A DNA stretch of 64,000 nucleotides from Fidelibacterota bacterium. GTDB taxonomy: Bacteria; Fidelibacterota; UBA8477; JABMPR01. Shown piece after piece: positions 51,922 to 61,663 of this stretch (positions are counted from its first letter, which is position 1; each line of letters starts with the position of its first letter). The notes beneath the pieces are model-generated. The model was not told where the DNA came from and ran no database searches. It saw only the letters and a list, made by a program, of their open reading frames with translations. The translations under genes and the position numbers were made by a program. Location of the stretch: positions 1 to 64,000 of the forward strand of contig JAIPJF010000011.1 of assembly GCA_021734325.1 (NCBI GenBank), written 5' to 3'.

Positions 51922-53001
51922 TTACTCTGTGAGTAATCGATTCTGCTGGTCATTGACAAAGGAAATCACTGTATCGGCATTAAAACGGACTGTGGCATCC
52001 CCATAAATCCAGAGATTTCCATCGATGATATCAGGTGCACCCTGGAGGGCGGCTACTTCATCTTTCCAGGAACCGATTCCAAAAATAGAGTATCCGTAGA
52101 CCCTGCTTGAATCCAGCAACATACCCACACTCAGGGGGTTTAACTCTGAAGATGTCCAGCCTATGACACTGTCCCCCTCAAAAACAATGGAAGAAAAGCC
52201 ATATCGCCAGGTCGTCCCTTTGATCTGATAGGGTGGCCCCTGAACCATGGAGACCCAGAGTTTATCTGAACCCAGGGTAAAAAATGAATCGGCAAAAGCG
52301 GGTTCCGGTTCAGCCTCATTTGCTTCCAGGCTGTCCTCCTCGATTACGATCTTCAGCTTTTCCACCTGTTTTTCAATTCCCGATGGATTTTGCAGATTCC
52401 GCTTCTTGAGATAAGCCTCAACCTTGTCTTTTGGTGAATCAGACATTGATGAAGCCATTATGAATATAAACCCTATTAAAACGATCACGAGAATAGCTGC
52501 AATCAGAACACTTGAATCGGGTAAAAAAGTATCGTGGGGGTTCCCATAATCATAAGCGTCATCATCAAATATCGATTCGGGCTCTGGTTGATGTCTGGGT
52601 TCAGGCTCTGGTTCAGGCTCTGGTGCAGGCTCTGGTTCCGGTTTGGCTTTTGGTCTGGGTCTGGCTCTAGGGTCTTCTCTGGGTGGTGTATCCTTTACTT
52701 CGTATTCGCCCCATGGCTTTGGTGGTTGATCATAGTTTGGAGTTGTTCCTGTTCCAGATCCGGATCCTGCATCTCCTCTGACAAAACGAAAATGGCCGTG
52801 TTTCTTTAGATAATCAAGAGCCACTGTTTTGGCTTCGTTAATCAGCTTGATCTGAGCTTCAGTTTTTGCTCCAAGTCGTTCGTCACCTTGAAATCTATCG
52901 GGGTGCCATATTCTGGCCAAGTCTTTATAGGCCTGCTTTACCTCCTGCTCTGTAGATTCCTTGTTGACCCCAAGAACCTGGAGGGCTTCCGCAATTTTCA
53001 T
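51922..53001 (-). CDS. J-domain membrane protein with Glu-Pro linker
   Basis: I start at MKIAEALQVLG; the track adds four residues. A J domain (about 1-65) has the HPD motif in RIWHPDRFQGDE, which stimulates an Hsp70. Then comes a long linker rich in Glu-Pro repeats (EPEPAPEPEPEPEPRHQ), one membrane helix (VLIAAILVIVLIGFIFIMAS), and a C-terminal domain of about 150 residues (KLWVSMVQGPPYQIKGTTWRYGFSS) not recognised but echoing small SH3-like or DUF2845-like folds. J on one side of the membrane and the last domain on the other is inferred. Probably tethers DnaK to the membrane. Confidence 0.85.
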   Translation of the reverse strand: MKIAEALQVLGVNKESTEQEVKQAYKDLARIWHPDRFQGDERLGAKTEAQIKLINEAKTVALDYLKKHGHFRFVRGDAGSGSGTGTTPNYDQPPKPWGEYEVKDTPPREDPRARPRPKAKPEPEPAPEPEPEPEPRHQPEPESIFDDDAYDYGNPHDTFLPDSSVLIAAILVIVLIGFIFIMASSMSDSPKDKVEAYLKKRNLQNPSGIEKQVEKLKIVIEEDSLEANEAEPEPAFADSFFTLGSDKLWVSMVQGPPYQIKGTTWRYGFSSIVFEGDSVIGWTSSELNPLSVGMLLDSSRVYGYSIFGIGSWKDEVAALQGAPDIIDGNLWIYGDATVRFNADTVISFVNDQQNRLLTE

Positions 53002-53232
53002 CCCTCTCGCCACGGACTAGTTCGCTTTCCCTGGTTCTGATTTTCGGATTTTCATAAGGGCTGTAATATATTCGGAGTGGCCCTGCGGTGCCTTAGTAAA
53101 TATTACCTCTTTGATTAGAGGTCACCGCCTAGTGGAGAGACTTCTCTTTTGAAGACTTTTGAAACGATAATGATTACTGCCGATGAGCAGGGTTGGGGCT
53201 TTACAGGCTGGGTCTTAGGCGACTCACTGATG

Positions 53233-54069
53233 CTAGCCTTTTTGATACCGAACCAGCACAGACATTCCCAGCCCCAGAGGAAGGGAATGCCACTCTGCCT
53301 GACTGGTCTTGCGGTAATATGTTTTCCCACTCAAGAAGCCTGTGCTAATGGACAGGCTGCCTTCACCCAGCTCGCGAATGTATTCAAGAGAGATAACAAA
53401 ATCATCCTGTACCACGATGTGATATGGATTCAGATCGATGATTATATCCTTCGTCCTGTCAACATCGGTAAGGGTTACATAAATTGCTTCTTGAAGAATA
53501 TTGGGGCCCGGTTCATCGTCTATCAGCTCATAAACATTTAAACGATAGAAAACGGTGTCGTAGGAAGTTGAAAGTCCATGTAATCGAAGCTCCTTCAGGA
53601 TCGTGGGTCTGGGTTTCAGCTTAACACGTATGCCCAATTCATATCCCAAACTGTCATTCTTAAAGCCAGCCATGGCATGTTTTAGGGGCTTGGGATTGCC
53701 AACAACCTTTTCCACATATTCACGCGGGAAGACCACAACCTTCTGCATCTCTAATACTTTGGGGTTTAATTTTATTTCACAGGGACCCAAACAGTTTCGA
53801 CTGATCTCAGAGACTGATATGTCGTAATTCTCATACCCGATAAATGAAAAGCGAAGCTTCCTATCTACTTGTTCACCAGTTAAATCAAGAAAGAAATAAC
53901 CCTCCTCATTTGAAACCGTACCTCGTTCGCCCTTTAGAATGCCAATATTAACATAGGGAATTGATTCATTTGTTTCCGAATCCATTACCCGGCCTGATAT
54001 ATTCTGGCCTGTCCCAACAACAGGAAAAAACCATATCAATAGTCCTGCGAGCTGAAAAAAGTTTCTCAT
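53233..54069 (-). CDS. Secreted carboxypeptidase-regulatory-like domain protein
   Basis: The 278 residues have a signal peptide (LAGLLIWFFPVVGTGQ) and an N-terminal CarboxypepD_reg-like domain (ISGRVMDSETNESIPYVNIGI, then EGYFFLDLTG) such as those preceding TonB receptors and many secreted proteins in FCB bacteria. The remainder (about 105-278) is beta-rich and unassigned. It lies 33 bp behind the ABC permease on the same strand. Confidence 0.82.
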   Translation of the reverse strand: MRNFFQLAGLLIWFFPVVGTGQNISGRVMDSETNESIPYVNIGILKGERGTVSNEEGYFFLDLTGEQVDRKLRFSFIGYENYDISVSEISRNCLGPCEIKLNPKVLEMQKVVVFPREYVEKVVGNPKPLKHAMAGFKNDSLGYELGIRVKLKPRPTILKELRLHGLSTSYDTVFYRLNVYELIDDEPGPNILQEAIYVTLTDVDRTKDIIIDLNPYHIVVQDDFVISLEYIRELGEGSLSISTGFLSGKTYYRKTSQAEWHSLPLGLGMSVLVRYQKG

Positions 54070-54101
54070 TGCAGACTTATACGTTCATACATTCATTTTG
54101 T

Positions 54102-55244
54102 TTATAAATGACGTTTCTGAAAAGCCCAGACGCCGATAGCGAAATAAATAGCTGTTATAATTATTAAGGACCCCAATTCTGGCAGTATCTCCCCAATACC
54201 TGAATTTAAGATACTGACCTTGTTCAGGGCATTGATGGCGTGGGTGGGCGACATGAGACTTTGCCAGGATATTCCATACCCATCGATGTAAAACCAGGCT
54301 TTTGCTCTCATGGGGAAAGCCGCTCCAGTGAAAAACATAAACAGAAAGAGGGGGAAATTACCCACAATGAGCACGTCAGTCACGGAGCGAGTAAGGGCCG
54401 CCAACACGAGACTGAAGGCAATCATGCTGATGCTGGTTAGCAGGGCAATGAGAAAGAAAAGCAGATAGGATCCGTGCATTTCAAAACCCAGACTCGCAGC
54501 TGAGGCGAGGGTCAGCAGGATAGATAAAATCCCCACCAGAACTTGTATTCCTCCCACCCCGGTGAGAAATTCCCAGGATCGCATTTTTGATAATTTTAAC
54601 CTCAATATGGTCTGCTGATCCACTTCGGTGATTATGGCGATGGTGGCGGAAAACATGAGCATGATAATGGAGAGGATGAGCATACCTGGCATCCACAGGT
54701 CGAATTCACTCATCTGTCCTGAGCGGCCGAGGGCGGTTTCCCGAACAGTGTACAGGGGTTCCTGACCCATGGATTCCATCATGAATTCATTTAGCATCTC
54801 TCCCAACCAGATGGCTGATATCATGTAGGGAATGCTGCTCAAATCTCCTGAAATTTCCAGATCTGGTCGGGGCCCGGCCAGCGTGCGAGCCAGCTTACTG
54901 AAATCAGCCGGCAGGACGAGCAGGGCATCCACTTTTTTTTGCTCCAGTTTTTTTCGACCCAGGGTTTCATCTTCGGTTACGATGGTTTTAATGGGAATTC
55001 CCGGAGACGCCAGGATCAGTGAGTCCATGAACTGGATCATGTCATCACCCAGATTCACTCGCTGACCCTCACGTACTATTCCGTCATCCATATTGAGAAG
55101 CATGACATCATACACTGGTTGACTCGCTTCATTAATGAGATAGTAGACAAACACAAAAAAAGGTGCCAGGGATACGGTGAGTAACAGGACCCAGTAATTC
55201 CGGATCTGTTCTTTCATGCTTTTTTTGAAAATGGGCCAGATCAT
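54102..55244 (-). CDS. ABC-2-type permease
   Basis: The track start is placed inside the intergenic repeat; MIWPIFKKSMKEQIRNYW at 55244 fits the family. One helix at the N-terminus, a large periplasmic domain (about 40-200) and five C-terminal helices (for example GMLILSIIMLMFSATIAIITE) match the YhhJ/Ybh-type ABC-2 permeases. The ATPase partner is just upstream. Substrate unknown, perhaps a drug or lipid. Confidence 0.85.
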   Translation of the reverse strand: MIWPIFKKSMKEQIRNYWVLLLTVSLAPFFVFVYYLINEASQPVYDVMLLNMDDGIVREGQRVNLGDDMIQFMDSLILASPGIPIKTIVTEDETLGRKKLEQKKVDALLVLPADFSKLARTLAGPRPDLEISGDLSSIPYMISAIWLGEMLNEFMMESMGQEPLYTVRETALGRSGQMSEFDLWMPGMLILSIIMLMFSATIAIITEVDQQTILRLKLSKMRSWEFLTGVGGIQVLVGILSILLTLASAASLGFEMHGSYLLFFLIALLTSISMIAFSLVLAALTRSVTDVLIVGNFPLFLFMFFTGAAFPMRAKAWFYIDGYGISWQSLMSPTHAINALNKVSILNSGIGEILPELGSLIIITAIYFAIGVWAFQKRHL

Positions 55245-55330
55245 TATGAAATGCCCAATCCTGTTTCTTGACCTGAATACCAATTTACTCGTCTTCGCGA
55301 GCGAAAGCATGCGCGCAGCGATCTCATTTC

Positions 55331-55381
55331 CGAGATTGCTTCGTCATCTCGACTTGTCTGTCGAGACTCCTCGCAAAGACC
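55331..55381. repeat. Dispersed hairpin repeat, copy 3
   Basis: Flanks are CGAGATTGCTTCGTCAT and ACTCCTCGCAAAGAC; the centre is CTCGAC-TTGTCT-GTCGAG (55348-55365). Arms differ from copies 1 and 2 yet still pair. It lies between an ABC ATPase gene and its permease. Confidence 0.65.
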
Positions 55382-55389
55382 AGAAATCG

Positions 55390-56313
55390 TCATTCTCTCA
55401 ACGTCCTTCCTGTGAGATGGATAAAGACATCTTCCAATGTGCTTTTCCGCATGTGCATTTCACTCCCGACAAGTTGGTGTTCGTCCAGAATCCTGGTGAT
55501 CTCATTCAGACTCGACAGAACATCGATATTTCTGATCTGGAGGGTGTCATTGATAATCGTGATCTCCTGGCTGATTCCACTCAACGCCGTCTTGATCTGC
55601 TGACCCGAAATGTCGTCCTTTGCCAGGGCTTCTGCCTTGATCTCCAGCAGCTCACCTTCACCAACTGACTTTCTTAAGTTTTCCACTGTATCCAGCTTTA
55701 ACAGTCGACCATGATCAATGATGGCGACTCGATCTGCAAGACGCTCAGCCTCATCCATGTTATGGGTCGTTAACAGGATGGTCTTGGTTTTGGCCAGAGC
55801 TCTTATCAGATCGCGGACCAAAACACGAGACTGGGGATCCAGACCCGTTTCCGGTTCATCAAGGATCAAAATGTCCGGATCGTGAGCCAGAGCCAGAGCA
55901 ATATTCAGACGACGTTTCATGCCTCCTGACAGTTTTTCTGCTAGAACGTCCGCTTTCTCTGTGAGACCCAGATCTTCCAGCAGTTGATGTGCTCTACCCT
56001 CCGCATCTGATTTCGACAGCTGATTTATCTGGGCCATAAAGACCAACTGCTCAAAACAGCTGAGCTTTGGCCAGAAAATATTTTCCTGTGGACAGAAGCC
56101 TACCTCAATGGCAGGTGTCTGTTGATCATCTTTCCAATAGATTTTACCGTCATCCGGCCTGAGAAGGCCGCAGAGCATGCGAATAGTGGTGGTTTTTCCA
56201 GCCCCATTAGGACCCAGGAAGCCAAGAATTTCCCCCTCATGTACATCCAGAGAAAGGTCATCTACTGCCAACAGATCACCAAATTGTTTTTTTAAGTGCC
56301 TGATAGATATCAT
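55390..56313 (-). CDS. ABC transporter ATPase
   Basis: The 307 residues are a standard exporter-type ATPase: Walker A GPNGAGKTTT, signature LSGGMKRRLNIALAL, Walker B ILILDEPETGLDPQ. A C-terminal extension (about 215-307) resembles the DUF4162-type domain of YadG/CcmA-like exporters. It is the partner of the ABC-2 permease, though a repeat of about 120 bp separates them. Confidence 0.93.
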   Translation of the reverse strand: MISIRHLKKQFGDLLAVDDLSLDVHEGEILGFLGPNGAGKTTTIRMLCGLLRPDDGKIYWKDDQQTPAIEVGFCPQENIFWPKLSCFEQLVFMAQINQLSKSDAEGRAHQLLEDLGLTEKADVLAEKLSGGMKRRLNIALALAHDPDILILDEPETGLDPQSRVLVRDLIRALAKTKTILLTTHNMDEAERLADRVAIIDHGRLLKLDTVENLRKSVGEGELLEIKAEALAKDDISGQQIKTALSGISQEITIINDTLQIRNIDVLSSLNEITRILDEHQLVGSEMHMRKSTLEDVFIHLTGRTLRE

Positions 56314-56392
56314 GGTTCGTCTGCCTTGCTGAAATATAGCAGAGAAGATTGAAGAGCGGGGGAATTAATACAGGCGCAGCGCGCTTATATTG

Positions 56393-59300
56393 CTAATCAC
56401 TTCCCTCGGCAAATTGCGCATCAATATCCAGTTCTTTCACAGCACTTTCAATTGATTCAGCACTTGGCAAAATTCCCGTGCGCCATTTAATAGCCAGTCT
56501 GCGTGTTTGATTAAAGAGGCTGAGCAGAACAGGCAAGACAATCAGCGTGCTGAGCGTGGAGACAATGAGACCATAGGCAACAGCGATGGCCATGGGTACC
56601 GTTTGCTGGGCGTCTGGATTATTGGCGATGATAAGCGGCATCAATCCGGCAATGGTGGTAAGGGAGGTCAGGAGAATGGGTCGGAATCGAGAAAGACCCG
56701 CCTCGAACATGGCCTCCATGTAGAGCATACCACGCTTTAATCGACGGTTTAGTGTTTCTACAAACACAATGGAATCATTCACCAAAATCCCCACCAGCGC
56801 AATGATCCCGAAGTAAGATGGCATATCAATCGGGGTTGAGTGAATCGCATGTCCCCAACCAATCCCAATGAACCCGATGGGGATCAACAGAAACAGAATT
56901 GCTGTCTGACCAAAAGAGCGGAAAGTAAAGGCAATAACGGCGAACAAAATAACCAGAATCATCGGCAGAATCCCTCTCATGGAGGCCCCAGCCTCGGCCA
57001 TGCGTTCTTGTCTGCCTCCTGAGATGTACCCCACACCTGGATATTTCTTGAAAATTTCTGGCAGGATGACTGTGGTTACCTCATTTTTAATCGCACTCAG
57101 GTCAACAGATTTATTGACTGCATCCGCTTCAACAGTTACCTGTCGTTGACCGTTGAGGTGTCGTATCATACTCAGACTGCTGGTATAGTGTAAATTGGCA
57201 ATATCTTTTAACAGATAGGCTTTTCCTGATGCTGTACGGATGCGCATCATTTCCAGATCACCGATGGAGGAGCGATCCTTTTCAGAATAACGCACCCAGA
57301 TCTTGACTTCTTCAGTACCACGGTTGATTCGTTGCACTTCAGCACCAAAGAATCCGTTTCTGACCTGACTCATCACGGTCTGAATATCAAGACCCAGCAG
57401 CAGGGCCTGGTCCTTGAGGACGATCTCTATTTCCCGCATACCCTGTTGGTTATCATCAATGACATTTTTCAAACCTGACAACTTGTTCAGTTCCGCCTTG
57501 AAGTCCTTCACTGCCAGATCGAGCTGCTCAATATTATCTCCCAGCATTGAAATAGAGACTGCTTTCCCAAAATGTGAGGACTCCACATAATTCATCCGCT
57601 CTACCTGAGGCATGGGTCCAACGATCTGGCGCCACGCATTTGAAAATTCTGTTGATAGAAAGTCGCGTTCTCTGCTGTCAATAAAATTGACTGAGATCGT
57701 TCCTGCATCTGTGGCAGTTTGTCGTTTCACAACACTGGTGACAACTGCTTTCCCTTCTTTTTTTGCAAATTGTTCGCCAACCTGAATCGCTTTTTGCTCA
57801 ATGGTGTTGAGCGTGGCCGCAGTAACCGTCCTGGGCGTTCCTGGCGGCATCTGAATGCTGACATCTGAATAGTTTTGATTTTCAAAATTACTACCACCCA
57901 TCTGGATGATACCGCCCATGACCGCCCCGATCGTGATCAGGAAAAGACCTGTTACGGCTGCTAGAGTAATAAGCCTGTTTCCCAATGCCAGCTTATATAC
58001 CGGGGCGTACCAGTGATCACGAATATGAGCCAGAATTTCTGTTGATCTTTTTTCCAGCCAGCTTGGTTTTCTATCCATCATAAGCGCTTTGGAGTGGGCG
58101 ATATGAGCCGGCAGGATCAGAGCTCCTTCAATCAAAGAGATAAAGAGCGCCAGCATGACTACCAGAGCCATTTCCCTGAAGAACTGACCGAAGGTGCCTT
58201 CGATAAGCAGGAAGGCTGAGAATGCCACCATGGTTGTGATCACAGCTGAAGTAACAGCCGGAAGGACTTCCAGGGCGCCATCAATAGCTGCCCTGATACG
58301 ACGTTTCCCCTGCTCATGGTGCTGATAAATATTTTCGGCAATGACGATACCGTCATCCACGAGAATACCAACGACCAGAATCATTCCGAACAGAGAAATA
58401 CGATTTAGCGTAATATCAAGCAAAGGCGCCAAGGCAAACATACCCATAAACGAAAGGGGTATTGAGATGGCCACCCAAAATGCCATTCTGGGATTTAAGG
58501 CCAGCGAGAGAAAGATAACAACCAGAATGAATCCCATGATACCATTGTTCGCGAGAATGGCCTGCATACTGCGGACACCATCAGCCCTGTTGGATAGTAC
58601 TTTTGCCTGGACCACTTCATTCTCGGCATTGAAGTTCTTGATGTATTCCTCAACTGCGTCAGCCACATAGATAATGTCTTCTTCGCTTGTATATTTTACC
58701 GAAATGAAAGCAGCCGGTTTGCCATCAACAAAAACAACATCTGTGTCTTCGGCCCACTTGTCGCTTACTGTGGCCACATCCTTAAGCCTGAGGACCGTAC
58801 CGTCCCTGTTGGAACGGAGAACGATCTCTTCCAGTTCTCTGGCATAATATTTTTTTTGTCTCGTGCGAATACTCAGATCCTCTGAAGCACCGCGAATCGT
58901 GCCTCCAGTAAGATCAATATTTGCACTGCGAATAACGACGATGGCCTGAGCCATTGTCAATCCGTATGCGTCAAGATCGGTTTCCCTGAATGCAATCTCG
59001 ATCTCTTCATCTGGAAAGCCACTGATATCAATTTTGCTGATGCCCGGTTTGGCCAGAAGTTCATCTTCGATTCTCAGCGCTTCCTGTTTGATCTGGGTAA
59101 GGTCCACATCACCGTTGATCATAAAATCAATGGCATTTGAACGGAATTCCCATTTGCTGGCCCTCGGTGGCTCAATACCAGAGGGAAATGAGCTGATTCC
59201 ATCGATGTTATTTTTGATTTCCTGGAGGACAATGTCCGCATCAACACCACTTATTAGCTCAGCAGTTACAGTACCAACATTTTCCCTGGATGTTGAAGTG

Positions 59301-59542
59301 AGCTTCTTGATCCCTGTAAGACCCTGGAGGCTTTGCTCGATCTTTAGAATGACCCCTTGCTCTACCTCTTCTGGGGAAGCTCCGGGATAAACAGTTGTAA
59401 TGTTGACCACGCCGGGATCAATTTTTGGGATCCTGGTGGATCGCAGAGTCGAGAGTCCCGCCCATCCAAGAAAAACGATCAGGAGAATGAGAACATTACC
59501 AGCAGAGGAGTACTTGATAAAGTACTGAATAATGCCTTTCAT
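56393..59542 (-). CDS. RND efflux permease
   Basis: The 1049-residue inner-membrane pump has two halves of one plus five helices with large porter loops. The TM4-type segment FGMILVVGILVDDGIVIAENIY carries the Asp pair used for proton relay, and the repeat appears as GIIALVGILVNDSIVFVETL. The N-terminal ARMIPKIDP-like stretch is RSTRIPKIDPGVVNITTVYPG. The TAA of the membrane fusion gene overlaps its ATG. Substrate unknown. Confidence 0.95.
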   Translation of the reverse strand: MKGIIQYFIKYSSAGNVLILLIVFLGWAGLSTLRSTRIPKIDPGVVNITTVYPGASPEEVEQGVILKIEQSLQGLTGIKKLTSTSRENVGTVTAELISGVDADIVLQEIKNNIDGISSFPSGIEPPRASKWEFRSNAIDFMINGDVDLTQIKQEALRIEDELLAKPGISKIDISGFPDEEIEIAFRETDLDAYGLTMAQAIVVIRSANIDLTGGTIRGASEDLSIRTRQKKYYARELEEIVLRSNRDGTVLRLKDVATVSDKWAEDTDVVFVDGKPAAFISVKYTSEEDIIYVADAVEEYIKNFNAENEVVQAKVLSNRADGVRSMQAILANNGIMGFILVVIFLSLALNPRMAFWVAISIPLSFMGMFALAPLLDITLNRISLFGMILVVGILVDDGIVIAENIYQHHEQGKRRIRAAIDGALEVLPAVTSAVITTMVAFSAFLLIEGTFGQFFREMALVVMLALFISLIEGALILPAHIAHSKALMMDRKPSWLEKRSTEILAHIRDHWYAPVYKLALGNRLITLAAVTGLFLITIGAVMGGIIQMGGSNFENQNYSDVSIQMPPGTPRTVTAATLNTIEQKAIQVGEQFAKKEGKAVVTSVVKRQTATDAGTISVNFIDSRERDFLSTEFSNAWRQIVGPMPQVERMNYVESSHFGKAVSISMLGDNIEQLDLAVKDFKAELNKLSGLKNVIDDNQQGMREIEIVLKDQALLLGLDIQTVMSQVRNGFFGAEVQRINRGTEEVKIWVRYSEKDRSSIGDLEMMRIRTASGKAYLLKDIANLHYTSSLSMIRHLNGQRQVTVEADAVNKSVDLSAIKNEVTTVILPEIFKKYPGVGYISGGRQERMAEAGASMRGILPMILVILFAVIAFTFRSFGQTAILFLLIPIGFIGIGWGHAIHSTPIDMPSYFGIIALVGILVNDSIVFVETLNRRLKRGMLYMEAMFEAGLSRFRPILLTSLTTIAGLMPLIIANNPDAQQTVPMAIAVAYGLIVSTLSTLIVLPVLLSLFNQTRRLAIKWRTGILPSAESIESAVKELDIDAQFAEGSD

Positions 59543-60702
59543 TAGACCTGGCCCTGCTCCCCTACAACACTTTCCGACGCCTGAGTTTCCACCGAGGGCT
59601 GTACCTTGACTTCCGTTCCATCATACAGACTGAGTGTTTTTGTCGATAATTGCACACCGTCTTCCAGGCCGTTAACAATTGCGTATTCTCCCATGGTTGA
59701 AACAACATCCACTTCCCTGTAGTGAATGACCCCATCAATTACCTGAAGTGTGATATTTCCATTGTAGAGCATTTTACGGGGAAGACGAATGCCATGGACA
59801 TAGCTGGAGGTCTGAACCGCCCCCCTGAGGAACATGCCTTCTCTCAATTCAGGTGCAGAAAGCTGAACAAAAACTTTTACCATTTGACTGATTTCATCCA
59901 TCCCGACATTGATTCTGGTGACCGTACCCTGCCATGACCCTGATATGCTTTCACTTGTCAGCATCACCTTGTCCCCCACTTTAATGTGTTTGACCTCCCC
60001 AATACTGACGCTGGTTTCCAGGTCATAAACTTCTGGATTAATAAAAACGCCGAGTGATTGTCCGACACGGACCAGGTTTCCAGGCGTAATGTTGCTTTGG
60101 ATCAGGACGCCATTGAAGGGAGCGCGGATGGTATACTTTTCTAGTTTTGATTCCTGGGCTTTAATCTGATAATACGTGCTGTATATGCCTCTTGCCGCCA
60201 CAAATAGCTTTTCTCTTTCATTCAGGGGGTCGGGCAAGGGTTTTGTGATCTCTTCACTGTTACAGTTTTGCAGATAGTTGTTCCAGGACTTATAGCTTTC
60301 CGGATAATCGAATTTTAACTCGGGCAACAGGGAGGCAATGGCCGTCAGCAGGTTGCTGCGCTGGGCTCTCAGATTAAGCTCTGTTTCTTCCCTGTTGATG
60401 CGCAACATCACTTCACCTTTTTGATAGACTGTTCCGGTCAGGAATTCCTTCTGGTTGATCTCCAGAACACCGGACACTTCAGCCAGAACATCTACTTTTT
60501 TCTGGGCGGTCAGTCTTCCGATCACTGGAATCGTAATTTGCAGCTGACTGTTGTTTACTTCCATAACGCCAATAACTGGACGATTATCGGTTGATGGTTT
60601 CCTTTTTGGTGGTGATTTAAAGGAAATCAATAGCATCATCAGGCTCACAGATATGATCGCGATCGCACCAAGAATGGATATCTGTTTTATTTTGTAGGTC
60701 AT
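59542..60702 (-). CDS. RND efflux periplasmic adaptor (membrane fusion protein)
   Basis: I start at MTYKIKQISIL, with GGAG at 10 bases; the track GTG start adds 20 residues. The N-terminal helix (about 8-28) anchors it. A lipoyl domain split around a short hairpin follows (VDVLAEVSGVLEIN, then IRAPFNGVLIQSNITPGNLV), and then beta-barrel and membrane-proximal domains. It overlaps the permease gene by one base, a normal MFP-RND pair; no outer-membrane TolC gene is adjacent. Confidence 0.93.
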   Translation of the reverse strand: MTYKIKQISILGAIAIISVSLMMLLISFKSPPKRKPSTDNRPVIGVMEVNNSQLQITIPVIGRLTAQKKVDVLAEVSGVLEINQKEFLTGTVYQKGEVMLRINREETELNLRAQRSNLLTAIASLLPELKFDYPESYKSWNNYLQNCNSEEITKPLPDPLNEREKLFVAARGIYSTYYQIKAQESKLEKYTIRAPFNGVLIQSNITPGNLVRVGQSLGVFINPEVYDLETSVSIGEVKHIKVGDKVMLTSESISGSWQGTVTRINVGMDEISQMVKVFVQLSAPELREGMFLRGAVQTSSYVHGIRLPRKMLYNGNITLQVIDGVIHYREVDVVSTMGEYAIVNGLEDGVQLSTKTLSLYDGTEVKVQPSVETQASESVVGEQGQV

Positions 60703-60978
60703 TTGTATAAATCTCCAGTCATAAGTCTTAATTCGGGAACTCAATCTAATCAACCCGGCCACATAAAATATTCAAATGATCGTGCTGGCGGGTTGTTCGC
60801 TTCATTCAGTGTTTTATACGGAATTGAAGTCTGTCGAGTATAGAGCGCCCTGTCAAAAGTCTTTAGATACCGCTCAATGGTTTTGGTTAAGAAGTAGATG
60901 CCTTTTTTATTCATTTGTTTGTGAAATCCTTGCGAAGATTCCGTCCCTTCGCGAGGATAAACAACAGGCCTAAAGAGA

Positions 60979-61461
60979 TTAGCTTTCTGTTATGACGACC
61001 TTTTCCATGATATCACCCTGCCTGATGCTGTTCAAGACATCCACATCAGAAACCAGTTTTCCAAATACAGTGTGGCGATTATCAAGATGGGGCTGGGAGG
61101 CATGGGTAATAAAAAACTGACTCCCATTCGTTCCAGGTCCGGCGTTGGCCATGGAAATCACATTATCAATATGGCGAAGTGGGTTGTTCTCAAATTCGTC
61201 GGCGAATTTATATCCCGGACCGCCCATACCTGAACCAGTAGGGTCACCGCCCTGGATCATGAAGTTTGAGATTACACGATGAAAGCTGACCCCGTCATAG
61301 AATCCCTGGCGGGTAAGAAACACAAAATTATTTACAGTCTTTGGGGCATGCTCAGGATAAAGCTCCAGACGCAGACTCCCTTTATTGGTAAGGATCTCAG
61401 CTGTATATGATTTTTCAGTATCGATCTGCAATTCCGGTGGTGTATTCCATTGTAATGACAT
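60979..61461 (-). CDS. Cyclophilin-type peptidyl-prolyl isomerase
   Basis: The 160-residue cytoplasmic enzyme has the cyclophilin core: FHRVISNFMIQGGDPTGSGMGGPGYKF and SMANAGPGTNGSQFFI, with the catalytic Arg in FHRV. No signal peptide. Length is normal for PpiB-like proteins. It accelerates proline isomerisation in folding. It is monocistronic. Confidence 0.95.
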   Translation of the reverse strand: MSLQWNTPPELQIDTEKSYTAEILTNKGSLRLELYPEHAPKTVNNFVFLTRQGFYDGVSFHRVISNFMIQGGDPTGSGMGGPGYKFADEFENNPLRHIDNVISMANAGPGTNGSQFFITHASQPHLDNRHTVFGKLVSDVDVLNSIRQGDIMEKVVITES

Positions 61462-61663
61462 AATTATTCTTTCTCTTTTAATTTTCAGTCCCTCTACAAA
61501 AATATTTCCCTGAATTTTTCAATCCATCTGGAAACAGTCGAACAAGCTAGATGTTCCCGCTCGTAACCCAACAATTTTATTCATCTTCCATGATTTTTGA
61601 GGGTGTGTCACTGGCCTGACTTTTTTGTGGAAATATTTGTGCCGGGATTAACCAGTCGTCTCC

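Noticed and set aside
52590-52690. Short tandem DNA repeat (GGTTCAGGCTCT-like)
   Set aside because: Explained by the Glu-Pro repeats encoded in the J-domain protein.
53115-53541. Overlapping frames of 71 aa minus and 130 aa plus
   Set aside because: Both overlap the C-terminal part of the carboxypeptidase-regulatory-like gene or its spacer and lack gene-like features.
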